Below the pieces are notes generated by a model. That model was given only the letters and a program-made list of their open reading frames with translations. It was not told the DNA's origin and ran no database searches. DNA of 64,000 nt from contig OY756963.1 in NCBI GenBank assembly GCA_963580455.1, positions 20,851,555 to 20,915,554 of the forward strand, read 5' to 3'. Positions 1 to 13,549 of this stretch are shown piece after piece (within the stretch, counting starts at the first letter, position 1; each line of letters opens with the position of its first letter). The translations under genes were made by a program, and so were the position numbers. This DNA is from Euonymus europaeus (taxonomy: Eukaryota; Streptophyta; Magnoliopsida; Celastrales; Celastraceae).

Positions 1-154
1 CGTCCCCTCCTTTCTTCTTCTTATTCATCTTTGTTGGATCTGAAAAATATCTACACAAGTGATTTCTTCTCCTTTTCTTCTAGATCAATTTTCTCAATTT
101 TAAGCTTAAAAACCTTTACATCTATTGTTTTTATTCTTCCTTGCTTTCATTTAG

Positions 155-830
155 TGTATATGTTGGATATCTAATTTTCATTCAGATTTTCCTTGAATCT
201 TATGAATGTTAAATCTGGAAACAAATTGTCAAGTTCTGCCAATTCATTCAGAGTTATTGATGTTACTATTTCAAGTAGTAACGTAATAAATAATACATAC
301 TCTGGTATATGTCTTATTAGAGCAAATGACTCGAAAACCTAAACCCTAAAACTCTAAAACCTTAAAATCATAAACCTAATCCCTAAATGTGAGTGTTAAA
401 CCTTGAAATAATCTGTCGAGTTATGTCAAATAATTCATACTTGTTTATGTGACTGTTTGAAACAGTGACATAATAAACAAGACTCTTCCCATATTTCTTA
501 TTGGAGCAAATGACCTTAAAATCATAAATCTGATTTAGATGTATGTGTTGGATACATGATTTTCATTCATGTTTTCCTTGAGTTTAATGAACGTTGAATC
601 TACAAATAATTTGCAAAGTTCTGACAATTCATTCAGACTTGTTCATTGAGAGTTGTTCATGTTACTATTTCAAACAGCAGCATAATAAACAATATATATA
701 CTCTAGTTAAATTTATTACTATAGCAAATGACCATAAAAACCTAAATCTTAAAACTTAAAACCTTAAATATAAATTCTAAAACCATAAACCTAAACCCTA
801 CAACCCGAATACTCTTGTCATGTTTATTAT
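155..830. repeat. degenerate tandem repeat with telomere-like CCCTAAA motifs
   Basis: Two long related copies start near 155 and near 541 (offset about 386 bp). Each carries a GTTGGATA..TTTTCATTCA block, a TGTTACTATTTCAA block and an AGAGCAAATGAC block. Each then runs into an A/C-rich stretch with plant-telomere-like AAACCCTAAA, AAACCTAAAC and similar motifs (about 338-390 and 733-803). A shorter third copy lies at about 396-528. The motifs are too diverged and too few to be a telomere. This looks like an old tandem or dispersed repeat that includes interstitial telomere-like sequence. Confidence 0.6.
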
Positions 831-3681
831 TAGAGCACATTACGTTAAAAAAACACAATGTCAATACATTAGTATTATAATGTAAGTAAATATTAGTCTA
901 ATATTGCTTTTTACAAATTATGTTACTATTCAAAACAGTAACGTTAACACTAAAAAGTCTATTTATGTCATACAATGCTAATATTTTCAATAGGATTACG
1001 AAAACAGGTCGAATTATTTGATTGTTTAATGTTACATTTTCAAAATATTAACTTATAACTATATGATCTTATATCTGTATAATCTCAAATCTGTTACATT
1101 GAAACATCAACTTATATTTGTACAATCTCAAATCTAAACTAAAATTGTATCTCATATATAAGAAGATGGATACAAAGAGAATAAAAAAAGAATAAGAAAA
1201 CAAAGAAGAAGATGATGGATATATGACGATGGTGGATGTGGAGATGGACGATGGCAACAGTGAAAATGGAGGAGAGATATCTTAGATCTAGGTATTTTCT
1301 TATATCCATGTCTATAGAATTAGAACGACAAAGATGATATTATGTAAAATATTCATTTTTAAAATGGATAATTATGTATGAAATAAGTATTAATATGAAA
1401 AATATAATTTTAGCTGTACCTATGCGTCCAACGTTTGTCAAGTGAATATTTATATGTAATTTCCAATTCTGTGATTTGTATATGAATCTACCGAATGACC
1501 CATTAATGTAAAGTAAGATAAATTTTAACTTAACAACATGCTAAAGCAGGCTGTGACCGGACTCATTGATATCAACTTGACTTGATAACTTAACAACTAA
1601 GTACACATTTTTTATATGAAAAATGCTACTCATATGTAGAATCTTTATTAATATAATTCATGCCGTGGCTGAACATGTTACCATGTCACATAAATAAAGT
1701 CTAAAAAATTATTAAAACATAAAATAATTTTCCTGCTTCTCTCTTCTTACCAACTTTTTCTGTGTTATATATATAGCTTATAGCTTATATTTCAAAATCA
1801 TCCCTTTTCTCCCCTACGCGCACAATGCAATAAGTCAATTAATTAATATAATAACATTTTGGGTGCTTCTAATTGCACATAAAATTTACTAGCGGTACAC
1901 AAGCCACTGTTGTTGACTAACTTACATAAAACAATGATTTTGACAAGAGTTAGAAATATTTTTAGGCTTAAGTTTGCTTTTGACATTAATTATTTTTACC
2001 TTTATACTTGTTTGTTGAAAAAAAAAGTGCTCGAAGTGCATGTATGTAGAGGATTATTTGAGAGCAATTGCTAAAAACCCTCAAAAAGGAGTCTCTCATG
2101 CGCACACATTTAGCCATGAAAAGCAGAGAAATATATATGTTGTTGTTATTCTACCACATTGCTTTGTTTTTTACTCATCTTTTTACTGTTATTGTAAGTT
2201 GAAACTATAATTTTTTTGCTCGAAAAAAAAGCATTTGTGCTACTTTCTCATTCTCGTTTAATTGGGATGAGATAATGGGTGTCAAAATTATATCCAATTT
2301 GGATTAAATAAAATTTAGATATAAGTTATTTGTCCAAATATAAAAAATTTATCCAGTCTAAAATTGGATCTGGATATAAAAATAAAAATCTTGTATGATT
2401 TATTTGGCTGAATCTTAATTTGAATTAGATTATTGTCAAATTTACTTGTTCGAATTTAAATCAATTCAAATATGGTTAAGTATGTCTGAAAATTCAAACT
2501 AATATGCATTTGGGCATGTAAATATCTCGTAAACATCTTATGATATCCAATCTGGACCCGAATTTTTGCCACCCTAGTTGGCATCACCTGGACACATGGC
2601 ATAAATTAATACGCAAGAAAATACAAGCATCATTCTAGGAGAATTATAAGGGCAAAAATGTAAGTTTTAGTGTTTTACAATTTCTGTCATTGAGAATCGT
2701 GCTAGGATGATTTCTATAGAGGATAAGTCAAAATTTGTGGCGGAGATTGTAAAAAGACGGGGACAAAAAATAGCACTGTCACATATATGTCATATGTACA
2801 TATAGTAAAAGTGATTGTGTATTTAGCAATTACCTAACATTTTGGCCATTGTTTTGGCTCCCACTGACTCCATAATATCCGAAATTCCGGGCAAAATAAC
2901 CCAAATGTCACTTAGCGTCAACAATTGTCTAAATAATCCAAAAAAAATACTCAAAAGATTGGCAGTCACCCTAAAATAACAAATGCTCCCAAATACCACT
3001 ATTTCAAAAAACATCATAAAATAATTTGAGCAAATTATATGTCACTTAAAATTAAAATTATCATTTGACGAAATATTTTGATGTAACATATATGCTACCT
3101 AAAATTGCTCGTGGAACAAGACCTAAGGTAGCATCTATGCTACCGATAACGTTAGATGCTATTTTCCAAAAGTTCAAAAACCAAACGGTCATTTTAAAAA
3201 GCATTTTAAGTAGCATTTTGAGATTTTGAAAATGTTGATTTGTGTAGCATTTTGGCAGCTCAAGTAGCATTTTATTCTCAAATGACCACAACGTCTATTC
3301 ACTTTGACATAATCACGAGATTGCCCTCCCGTTTACATAAATATAAATGAATAAATAATATATTAAATATAAACGAATAAATAATATTTGTATATAAATA
3401 TATTTGTATTTCGTATAAAAATAGATATAATTAAAAATAGAAAAATTATTATATATAATTATTTATTAAATTATACTAACACTCCAATAAATAATTAATC
3501 ACAATATTTGAAACAGCAAAAACCAATAAAAAACATATAAAGATTGCCTAGTCAAAATATGTGACCTTTCCTGCCACCTAGGATGTAAACTTTTACCAAC
3601 GAAGGAGTCTGTATGAATAGCAGTACCCTTTAGTCGTCCCTACATTCCATCCCTCGCTATTCACGAAGAAAAACCAAAGAA
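831..3681. other. gene-less AT-rich intergenic region
   Basis: I see no convincing gene. The open frames here are short, low-complexity and lack recognisable domains. The region contains the small hAT-like element at 2277-2575. A stretch near 3080-3280 repeats the theme TAGCAT/ATGCTA around a small palindrome. The last roughly 100 bases before 3682 should be the 5' UTR and core promoter of the SSUH2-like gene. Confidence 0.5.
2277..2575. mobile_element. small non-autonomous hAT-like element
   Basis: The left end reads GGGTGTCAAAATTATATCC. The right end, read from the other strand, is AGGGTGGCAAAAATTCGGG, so the ends form imperfect terminal inverted repeats of the kind found on plant hAT elements. 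The interior is AT-rich and non-coding. I could not identify an exact 8-bp target duplication. A related copy with the same internal layout lies at about 16369-16675. Confidence 0.5.
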
Positions 3682-6600
3682 ATGGAGGAGTCTCTGCTCT
3701 CAGGTACTATCTACTGTAATTTATTGTATTTGTGTCAGATCGTATTAGTTTCAGGTCAAAATTGATACTATCCGTTGCCGTCTCAAATAGAGAGAAGGAG
3801 TGAATCTGGAGACAGGGAGAGCGATAGGTGGAGCTCCAATCGGTATGTAGGGAAGACTGACTCTGTGATCCCTACTGCTTCGTTGGCGGGAACCGAGGTC
3901 AGTGTTGATGAGATTCGATCTGCTGCTTCGTCGGGGTACTATCCACCATCGATTCATGGTCCCCTTGTCAGCGCCCCGGAGCCCGTTCCTGACGGTATAC
4001 TTGCTATTTCTCGACTTATCCCAATTAGATTATAGCAACAGTTATGATTCCCAAAGTTCCTAATTATTAACATGTTTGAGAGATTATCATCTTGATTTGC
4101 CACCGAGTTTTCGTCTGATTAACCTATCTAGAATACTTTTTGTTGGTAAGTCCTAAATAGAGTTTTTTTTTTTTGATAAAATCCTAAATAGAGTGTGTAT
4201 CTGTTTGCTGCAGAACTAAAAAGGGGTTGTGGAAGTTTTGTTGCTCCGCACAAAAGTATAGTGCATTTGTTGGTTGTTGTGTATAGTGCACTGGTATAGC
4301 GTTTTGAAGTGGTGTATCTGACTATTAATTCTCAATTTTAAAGAACATGATGACATATGTCACTGATGGAACATTCACTTGTTTACTAAAAAATTTTAGT
4401 AGTGGCCTTCTCTGGCAAATATTGTTAGACCAAATTTTGTTCTCATGCTTTCTGCCCCTTATGGTTCCTTTTCTCATACAATGTAACCTTTCAAGTGAGT
4501 TTGTTATGCTTCCTTTTTTTCCTTACCCTTGAACTTGTTGCAGAGCGAGCTATTGTATATCAAAGTGCATATGAGGGAGAGTATAGTCGCAATGCTGGTG
4601 GATTTCAGAGGTAAGGATGGCAACAGTTAATATAGTGATTACTGGCAATATGAAATAGGCTGGTACGGGAGCAGTATGGATATTTTCTTTGGTTCTGCAA
4701 TACTAAAATTGGGTCACTGTTGTTATTTTTCATTTTCTCTTTCTCAGTTTACCTTGATTTATCGCAAGTCAAACATGTTTATTTTGTTGGATGTTTTCCT
4801 ACTCTTCTCAGCACTATAGCATATGATTTTTTTTTTTTTAATGAGAAAAGTATCAAAGCATAGTTGACCTAAGAGCAAACAAAAAAGCAAAGGTGGAAAA
4901 ATATGGGCACAAAAGAACCATGATTCTCTTCAGATTGTAACAGGACTGAATAATGCATATTTTTAGGTTGAGGAACTCAAAATTTGTGCTTGGTAGTGAA
5001 GATAAGGGAAAGGAATTGGTGAAAGGGGAAGGAAAAGAGAAGAGATTTAGCCTTATATAATTTGTTTAGATAATAGGAACCTTTTCTTCTACTAGTCTTC
5101 CTCTTGCTACCAAGCACTTAAGGAGATAGAGAGGTGTTCTCGCTTTCCCATTATGTCCTTCTCATCAATCTTCTTCTCCATCTTTCCTTTTGTTCAAAGC
5201 ATCAAAATGAAACAAATGCTCAGAATAAGCTACATAAGAAGTTCATACAAAAATTCCCCTCATCTTCTTCTGCCTGCAAAAACTTCTTTTTAAAATCAGC
5301 AACCTTAAATCTGGTTATGTCTCTTCCAGAAATAAATGTAAGGACATTAATCTTTAGGTTTTCCATTCTTTTTTTAAGTCTGTACTGTCAATTAAAGTTT
5401 TTTTTTTTAAACAGTTCGAAGATGAAATGTAGAATGTAGATGGTTAATTTGTTCATAAATCACAATCTGAATCACCAATGTTATAGCCTAACGAACATGT
5501 GGTCTTTTCCCTGCTACTCCTCTCATTTGGGATTGCCATTCCTGCCTTTTGTGAAGAGGCACATCCTGTTTTGCACAAGAAGAGTATATTTTACCGATGG
5601 AATGGAACTCCCAGATTTTCCCATTCATGATTTAACATTCTATCTTCTTTCTATTTTGCTTTTCAGTGAGTCTCTGTCTAGCTCAACTTTTTGGCTTCAG
5701 TTTGTGGCATTCATACTTGATAAATAATCTATTGTAGGCAAATATTGGATGAAGTAGAAATAAGGGAGCTGCTTATTGATCATGTTGGTCATCGCTGCTG
5801 TTGGGGAAGTCGTCCAGCCCGGACTTGGAAGATTCATGCGGTGGAAGATTGTAATGTTTATGTGGGAACTCTTGAAACTTTCATAGAGGATCGGGAAACT
5901 ATAAGAGAGACAGAGCCATACCATGGTGGTAGTATTGATGGAAAAGAAAAAGGGCCTGAACTTGGCCTCTGGGAATTGGATCTAAGGTCTCAATTCCCTG
6001 TTCTTTTTGTACACTATAAAGAAACACGGACCAAAATTCCTCATTCTGAAACCATTGAAAAATGCCCGGGTAAGAATGCTGGGTTCATGGACTCCACGTT
6101 GTTGCTACAGTAACTCTAAGTTGTGAATGTGTGGAATTTTTTGAATCTCTGTTTCTTACTTACTATTTACTTCTGATTACCCTAGCCCATATCTTCAAGC
6201 TTGTTTTTCTCATCTTCTGAGACATTTATTCATCTCAATACCCTTTTAATGTGTGGTGTGAGTGAGACATGGTGCACTTACATATTTCAATATGAGAGAT
6301 CCCTGGTGCTGACTTTGACAAACCTTGAGGAAAATTTCCAGGTTGTACAGGACGAGGTGATATTGTGTGTCCTGCATGTAATTCAGATCAAGAAAATCGG
6401 ATGACTCAATGTCTCACCTGCCAAGGACGGGGTTTAATTGCTCATAGAGATGGATCTGATACAATGTGAGCTCTTATACCGTTTGTCATTTGTCCATACA
6501 TGAAGCTATGCTCTAGATTTCCTTCTAGCTCCTTTTACCAAGTTCCAACTTGTGACTTGCATGATCATAGTCATCTGACCTTTAATCTGCCATGCTTTTT

Positions 6601-7746
6601 AACTAGCAATAAGTATGAATATATATATTTATTTATTCTGAATATAGGATGCTACGTAGTTCATTTTCCTTTCAATTATTATGCCCGTGCAGGTGCACAA
6701 AATGTAATGGAAAGGGAAAGATTCCTTGTGCAACTTGTGGATCCCGCGGTCTTATACAATGTGAGAAGTGCCATGGAATTGGTTCTCTCTTGGCACGCAG
6801 TGTGGCCATTATTAGATGGTATGCATTCTTATCCTTAGCTGCATATACGAGTTACTGTAGTTTTTGGAATCTTGCTGTCTTTCTTAACGTTTACAGTGCA
6901 AACTTTAAATGAATTATCTTATGCAAAGTTTTTAATTTGCCATATGCTTCAGTCTTGATAACATTACTCCTTCATACAATTCATGGCAAGTAAATTTGAG
7001 CAAGGTGCCCCAATAGTCGTAGTAATTTTTACTGGATGACTTAATGCGTAGGATTGGCAATAACATAATCTCTCTACTCATCTCTATGCAGTCCTCCACA
7101 ATGAACCATCCTATATGTTTGTAATCCACATAAATCCATTATCGAAATTAGAATAAACAAGGAAAAGAGCATTCACATGAGATACTATTAATGTTGAGAT
7201 AAGTGAGGAAACTGAGAATTTTTGTGGTTTTCATTATCCTGTTGCAATAGATATCTAGAATTTTTAAGACGCATATCGATGTTTTTTTCTTGTTTATGCA
7301 TACAAGTTTGTTTATGAATACTTTTATTTATCATGATGCGAAATATGTTTGATGGGAACAGGAAAACCCTCTCAACTCGGAAGGTAAGTGCAACAAGTGG
7401 AGCAGCATCTGTTCCTGATGAAGTTTTCCACCGGGCCAAAGGAGTCCAGTTGTGCAATACTCAAGCATATCAGTGCACTCCAGCCTTTTTCGCCGACTCA
7501 TTTTTTCTCAATAAGTTTTCTTCTGAGGTTATTGCAGATAGGGCTCCCGTACCTCCTACTGCCAGGGTCATTTGTGAGAGGCATGCCATAAATGTTGTAC
7601 CAGTGACGCGTGTGACGATGGCTCATCGTGGTCGTTTTTTCAGTTACTATATCATTGGTTTTAGCAGGGAGGTGTACCTAAAGGACTACTACCCTTCTAG
7701 GTTTTGCTGGGGGCTATGTCCCTGCTTGGAATGGTTGAAGTTGTAA
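3682..7746 (+). CDS. SSUH2-like: SSUH2-like protein with DnaJ-type cysteine-rich motifs
   Basis: Seven exons join into 419 residues: 3682-3703, 3791-3994, 4544-4610, 5738-6069, 6342-6465, 6693-6818 and 7362-7746. The first ATG (MEESLLS) is followed at once by a GT donor. The N-terminal half has the blocks YYPPS and DEVEIRELLIDHVGHRCCWG. Residues from about 207 to 300 carry repeated CxxCxGxG-type motifs (CPGCTGRG, CLTCQGRG, CTKCNGKG, CEKCHGIG) like the zinc-binding region of DnaJ. The C-terminal part ends SRFCWGLCPCLEWLKL, as in plant SSUH2 homologues. No J domain is present. Family members are poorly characterised; a chaperone-like or zinc-binding scaffold role is only an inference. Length and all motifs look intact. 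Exon edges were chosen by frame and GT..AG, so an error of one or two bases is possible. Confidence 0.88.
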
Positions 7747-10489
7747 ATGAGCATATATCCACAAGACACTAGATTATGAGATTATGAAGCTTCTCCCTCT
7801 GCCGGCAAAGTGATTCCCCTGATTTCACATGGTGAAGGGACTGGAGAGTCTAATATTGGTGGGTATTTTGTTGACTTCATGAGTGATATTTTGGGCATGT
7901 TATTGGATTGGCAAGTCTTGTGTATTAGATGCAGCCCTGAACTAATGCTTCTTTGTCATCAATCGTTCTGTACTTCTGTGTATGGTGAGACTGCAGTGTT
8001 TTCTGCACCTTTTGGGGCTTATGCTGTTTACAATGCCAATTCATGAGTATTTTGTTGTGATATAAAGCTGTTTGAATTCGCTACGGTGAAAATGGTTTGC
8101 CTCCACCTTGCTCGACCTCTTGCTTGTTGGGTGTCTTAACACTGTAAAAAAACAGTGGTGATATATATCTCAGGTCTAAACATTCAATTCCATTGTAACA
8201 TAGTAGCTTTATAATGGAATATCATATTTCATTGCAAGTGTACCATGAAATATGATGTTATAATAGAAAATTACAATGAAATATTATAGTATAATATAAT
8301 ATTCTGTTGTAATTGTACAATAAAATATCATATATAATATAATAATGAGAATGAAATATGAAATTTCATTTTAAATTTATAATAAAATATAATGTTACAA
8401 TATAGGATTTTTAGTTCTGAGATGTTTAATATTTTTTATAAAAAAAACCCAATCAATGCTTTGATTTGCCATTGATTTGGTTACAAAAACCCCAATAAAT
8501 GTATTGGTGGCAGTCAACTTTCTTTGAAAGAACTGGAAGTTGGATGGAGTCAATGATTGCTTCACGGAATCACGGTTGGACTAGGTCAGATTATGCACCC
8601 TGAAATCAAATCAGGAATAATGCACACTCATTTTCCATACACTGATTTTAATTCCGATCTTATTTCATGCCATGGGAATAGGAATGGATAAAATAGAGAG
8701 AATGAAAAATCAAGCTCTGTTAGATTGTTTTTTACCATATAACAATAATGTTTCCACATTATTTATTATGAAAGTATCTTGTATATATTGTATATAACTC
8801 TCTCATCAAAAAGTCGACTAAATCTCCATCGAAAATGATATGTATCCATAGAGAAAGCATCCGTAACCATCGATAATGTATGTGAAAATATACGGGACTC
8901 TGAAAATAAGAATTATATCGAAGACAATCTGTCATGTGACCCTCAATCCCTTTCTCCTCCATAATAGTCTCCAAGGGAAACGTAACTTTCTCATAAAATG
9001 AAATGTTAGTGTTAGAATCCAAATCTAAACACATCAATGTGATATTGTCCACTTTGGACGAAAGAACCACACGGATTTGTTCTCTCGATTTGTCTCCAAA
9101 ATATTTAGGCCCAAAAAACGTGTCATTTTTGTGTGACAATATGTTCTTTCATCTGCAAATGAATATTGCGTAAATCCACCTGATTACGAAATCAGGAGAC
9201 TTCTGGTGATTACTAGACACTACATATTTTTAATGTTAGAAAAAAAAAATCGTAAGATCATCATTGGTTCATAAAACATTTTGAAAACAGAAACAAAACA
9301 CACGTATCATATCATCTCATGCAAATGGATGGAATCCATGTACAAGTCTAACCAGTAAAAACACAGGAATAAAAACAATTTCTTACTTGTTTCCAACTTT
9401 GGAGCCAACAAATCCACCAACTCCACAGCACTCTCTAATGAAGTCATATATTCCTCTGTTTAATACATATCTTAGGAAAACACATCTAGGGAAAAGAGGC
9501 TTTGGTTTAACTGAGTTGAAACCACTTTACAATTTCCTTTTCTTCTGTATGGCTGGAGTATAAGCTCTCGTAAAACGTAAAAGCTGAGAGTGTCTGAGAG
9601 TATGGGGACAGAGTATAAACTAGCTTATACTGTCCCAAACAGAGGCTTGACCTGGAAACAAACACTAGTGAATTGATAAAAACTTCAATGATCCTCATCA
9701 CTTATCATTACAGATTAGGAGGTTGACGATTGACACTACATAGTGTTCTGAATTTTTGATAGAGAAGCCATCATTAAGAATATCTATGCTACGTAATTTA
9801 GATGAACTACCAATTGATTCCTAGACCCTTGAAAATTTTGTTAGAAATGTTATACCCTGTTATACTTTACAAAGTTCGTAAAAATACTCCAGTCTACAAA
9901 TACAATGGAAAGCGAGTGAGTTTGGTTTGGAGGATGCTGACAAAAAAAACAATGTAATCAATTTGATGACCAAACTGGCTCAATAGCAGATTAAAAAAAC
10001 GACTGATTCAAAAAAACACCCAGTTCATATGAGTATGACCGGACCGATTCCACGGCAAGTCACCGGTTCAATCGATCCAACCAACCATTCCGGCCCGATT
10101 TTGACAACCTTGACATCAATGGCATGGACTCCATCGGAGAAGCCCCTGCTTCGCCTTTGTTTGCGTTCTGGTTGTAGACTTCTTAGTTTCAGGTTTTGTT
10201 GAAATGTAAAATAAAACAAAAAGAAAAAGAAAAAGTTAAGCAAAAAGCTTGAGGGTAAAATGGTCAATGCGATTTTCCAAAAGTAAAACACTCTCCGTTT
10301 TAACTTTTAAAGGGCAAACCTCCTAAATGTTCAAAAATTCCCGCGTTGTCTATTAAACCTCCCTCTCCCTCCTTCCTTGTCTAGCATTTCCCTCTTTTTT
10401 TCTTCCCTTAAAATCATAATCTGAATCTGATTACACTATCAACCTTTTTTTTGTTGTCTCAATTTTCTCTTCAGCCGCCGATTGAAGCG
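7747..10489. other. gene-less region: 3' UTR, palindromic AT repeat, TE debris
   Basis: The first few hundred bases are the 3' UTR of the SSUH2-like gene. From about 8170 to 8420 a run of short, partly palindromic units of the type ATGGAATATCATATTTCATT alternates on both strands. A frame on the minus strand at about 8760-9130 stays open for some 120 codons but has no ATG at its start and no domain I recognise; I do not call it a gene. A MITE lies at about 9548-9643. At 10030-10110 a CCGGTTCAATCGATCC..TTTTGACAACCTTG block resembles the end of a DNA transposon. Confidence 0.5.
9548..9643 (-). mobile_element. MITE, copy 1 of a three-copy family
   Basis: Read from the minus strand, this stretch contains TATACTCTGTCC..ATACTCTCAGACACTCTCAGC, then TTTTACGTTTTACGAGAG. 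It matches the element at 59915-60037 almost base for base over its central 60 bases, but in the opposite orientation. The ends are more diverged than in that copy, and I see no clear target duplication. Confidence 0.6.
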
Positions 10490-13149
10490 ATGGGGAGGCA
10501 AACCAGATCCAGAAAACCTGAAAGTTGTGGCAAAGGAAACGTTACTCCGGTCCAGGTCGCGTTCCTCGTCGACAAATATCTCTCCGACAACAACTTATCC
10601 GAAACACGGTCCGTCTTCCGAACTGAAGCAGCTTCTCTCATATCCAAATCTCCGGTTCGAGAGGTAAAGATTTGACCTTCTCGATTTAATTTTGTGAATC
10701 GATTTGAGAAATTAGTGGTTTTACTTATTTATTGGTCTGTGTAGGCACCGAAGACTTTGTTGGCTCTGGGGACTATTTTGAACGAGTATATACGATTGAA
10801 GGAGCAGGAGGTGATGTTGGATCAGGAGAGGGTCCGTTTGGAGCAAGAGAAACTCCGGGTCCAGAATCTCTTGTCGGGTATGCAAGAGGCTATGAATGCT
10901 TACAATACCAGTGGAACTGCGACTCCTGCCCCAATGATTCAGACTTCTGCAACTAGACCAGTGGCCTTGCTTCCTCAATCCGACCCATGTAGTGGATCTC
11001 CTGCAGGTGCGATTCTAGATTCACTGTTCTAACGTTAACGTAATTTATCTAATACGATTGCAATTTTTTCCCTTTAGGGTTTTCAGATTGTCCTTCTTTG
11101 ATGTAGATCGTGTAAATCCCCAATTACCCATGAATTTCTAGGGAAAAGAACTGAAAATTCAATAATGAAAGGATTGAAAGTGTGAAGTGTCTTCAACCAA
11201 TTATCACTTTCGACTCTGAGTTAATTCGTCAATGCTTCGTCAATCACTAGTGAATTAGATCAAAACCCATCAAGAATGTCACTATATTCTAATGTTCTAT
11301 CTGGTTATTTGAGCTATGTATCCCACATGATGAGGCATGCTTCTAGAAAGTGCTCTCTGGGCTATCAGTTTTGTGGAGGAATTACTCTTTTAAGGTGTAC
11401 TTCAACTTCCTCAAACGTAGTCTCATAACCAGTATTAAAAATCAGTGTCAAGTTTCTCTTGGATTAATTCTAGATCATAATATTGTTAGGATTATCATCT
11501 TTTTGTTGATTTTGAAGGATTTATGTTATCACTAATTGGTAAAGTACACATCAAAAGAAGCTAGGACGGCAGGAACGTATAGAAACTGTTTTGAAGGTTA
11601 TGTAATACTACTCTTCTTTGTTATCTCTCATCAGGTTGTCCTGTGTATAATTCACCTGCCAGTGCGCTGATGCCATTCCCTTCAGCTACCATATTGGAGC
11701 AAAGAGCTTCACCTATTATAGAAAAGCCGTTGGCGAGAAAGAGAACAGGTTCAATTTTAGTTCCTGGAGCAGCTCCTGCTGCAAAGAAGTCTTGCCGTAA
11801 ATTGCCTTCCAAAACAGTGCCAAACAAAGGTTCATAATGAAACTAGTTATTTGCATAAATTGAGGTCTAGTGCTTTTGTTATCTTCAACTGACATTATTT
11901 GAAACTTCCAAATTTTCTCACGGTAACAGGTAAACACTCGAATAATGCAGTCACCGATCACAAACGCACACAGCCTTTTGCAAGGGCTGCATCATCACCC
12001 CAGTTCCACATACCTGTTGCACCACAGGTTCAGGGATCCAATGTGGCTAAAAGTTTGTTCAATCAGCCATCACATTCACCTCCAACTAATACTCCTGGTC
12101 CAAATACTCCACCACGAGACGCAGCCACTTCTCAAAATGATAAGGCCATGACTCCGCTGGGTGTTTCTTCCACATCCAAATACAGTAAAGACAATACTCC
12201 TCAAGGGATCACTCCCAACTGCACTATAGTAACAACCGAGAGAGTTAGAGTGAGCCCATTCAAGGAAGTGGGATACTATACAGTGGAGAGGACGCACTTC
12301 AATTCCTTCCCATCACCTTCCAAGACAAACTCAAAGAGACTAAATAAGAGGGATCAGGTAAAAGGAAGGCTTGATTTTAATAGCCCGGATGGATTGGTTG
12401 ACCTGGACAAGCCAAGTGCAACTAAGACTTCAACTTCTGAGCCTGATAAGGAAGTGGACTTGTTTGACATTGATTTCCTTGATCTTGATTCCCTTGGAGA
12501 AAATTTCTCCTTCTCTGAGCTGTTAATTGATTTAGATTTCAACAGTGAAGAACTTTCCTCTCCCTGCCAACCAACCTCAGACTCTCCCGGTGATGCTGCT
12601 TCAGAGTATTCCTTCTATTTGATATGCTTTTCACTGGATATTTATATAGTTCCATACTTCCCTGCTCTATTTTTTAGAAGTATCAGTCTTATTTTTTCTT
12701 CATCTGATTCGATCTCCTATGGACAATATATAGGTCTTTCAATGAATCAGGAGATGGTATTATGGGGGCTGACCAATTAATGTCAGAGTTTTCATCAACT
12801 GTAACAGAAGTAATTTCAGAGAAAGATGCGCATAGTCAAGGTAATATATCTAATCAATATAATGCATTCACTCTGGTTCTTTCTGAAGATTTACGGATTG
12901 AACACATTGTTGCAGGCCCAGAAGCTCTAACAACAGTGAAGTCAGTTACAAAATGCATAAGAATTTCAAGTCCTGGTAAGTTCACCTCCTATTTTTTCAT
13001 CTATTATTGAAGGCAGTTCAAAGAATTAAGTTTTTTTGGCTATTCATTCCTGGAGGTTAAATGAATATTCGGTTCCTCACTTCCTCAAAATTGCAGCAAA
13101 AAATCGAAATGGTTCTTTGGATCCATTCAATCATTCAGAGAGAAGATGA
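10490..13149 (+). CDS. LisH and coiled-coil protein of unknown function
   Basis: Seven exons give 508 residues: 10490-10663, 10745-11006, 11635-11829, 11930-12605, 12734-12840, 12916-12975 and 13097-13149. I chose the ATG of MGRQTRSRKPE. Residues about 18-50 (VAFLVDKYLSDNNLSETRSV) look like a LisH dimerisation motif. Residues about 68-110 form a heptad-like coiled coil rich in E, Q and L. The middle is disordered and full of S/T-P sites (TPGPNTPP, MTPLG, VSPFK, SFPSPSK), followed by KGRLDF at about 355, which fits a cyclin-docking RxL shape. Residues about 386-415 are strongly acidic and hydrophobic (VDLFDIDFLDLDSL). I know similar plant proteins only as uncharacterised; a dimeric, cell-cycle-phosphorylated nuclear factor is an inference. 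The gene is convergent with the FBPase gene, with stop codons 400 bp apart. Confidence 0.8.
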
Positions 13150-13549
13150 TCACCTTTACCAATGAGATGACTTAGTTCCAGTACTGCACCAATTGAAGAC
13201 GATGTCTAACCAAAGTATTGTTCAACACTAGCCAAATTCTTTGTGACTTGTAGCTTACCTTAGGTTATTGTATCTTCTGGTTAATGTTCCATCTTTAGTA
13301 TGGCCAGCAGCATATTATCTACAATTGAGTTTAACACACTGACTGCTCCCAATGCAATCACTTGTCTTTATCCTCATGTTTATTTGCTTATGCAAAAGTT
13401 GCATTCCTTGAGGAACAATCTCATTTTCTCAGACCATCTTGGGGCCAATTTGAGTTTGTAATACTGAAATTTCTGAGATTCTTCATTTTAGTGTCATGAC
13501 TTGCACCGCTCAAGCACTCGAGCAAATATTAAATAGGACAAATTTATTT

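Noticed and set aside
338..803. Telomere or subtelomere end
   Set aside because: CCCTAAA motifs are few, degenerate and mixed with unrelated sequence; the window continues with genes on one side only, which proves nothing about chromosome ends.
8759..9139. 126-codon open stretch on the minus strand
   Set aside because: No ATG at its start, no recognised domain and an AT-rich repeat context; could be a TE remnant but cannot be supported as a gene.
10451..10489. Upstream in-frame extension of the LisH protein (MLSQFSLQPPIEA)
   Set aside because: The frame is open, but the residues are unlike a conserved N-terminus and the first codon shown is not clearly ATG; MGRQTRSRKP is the better start.
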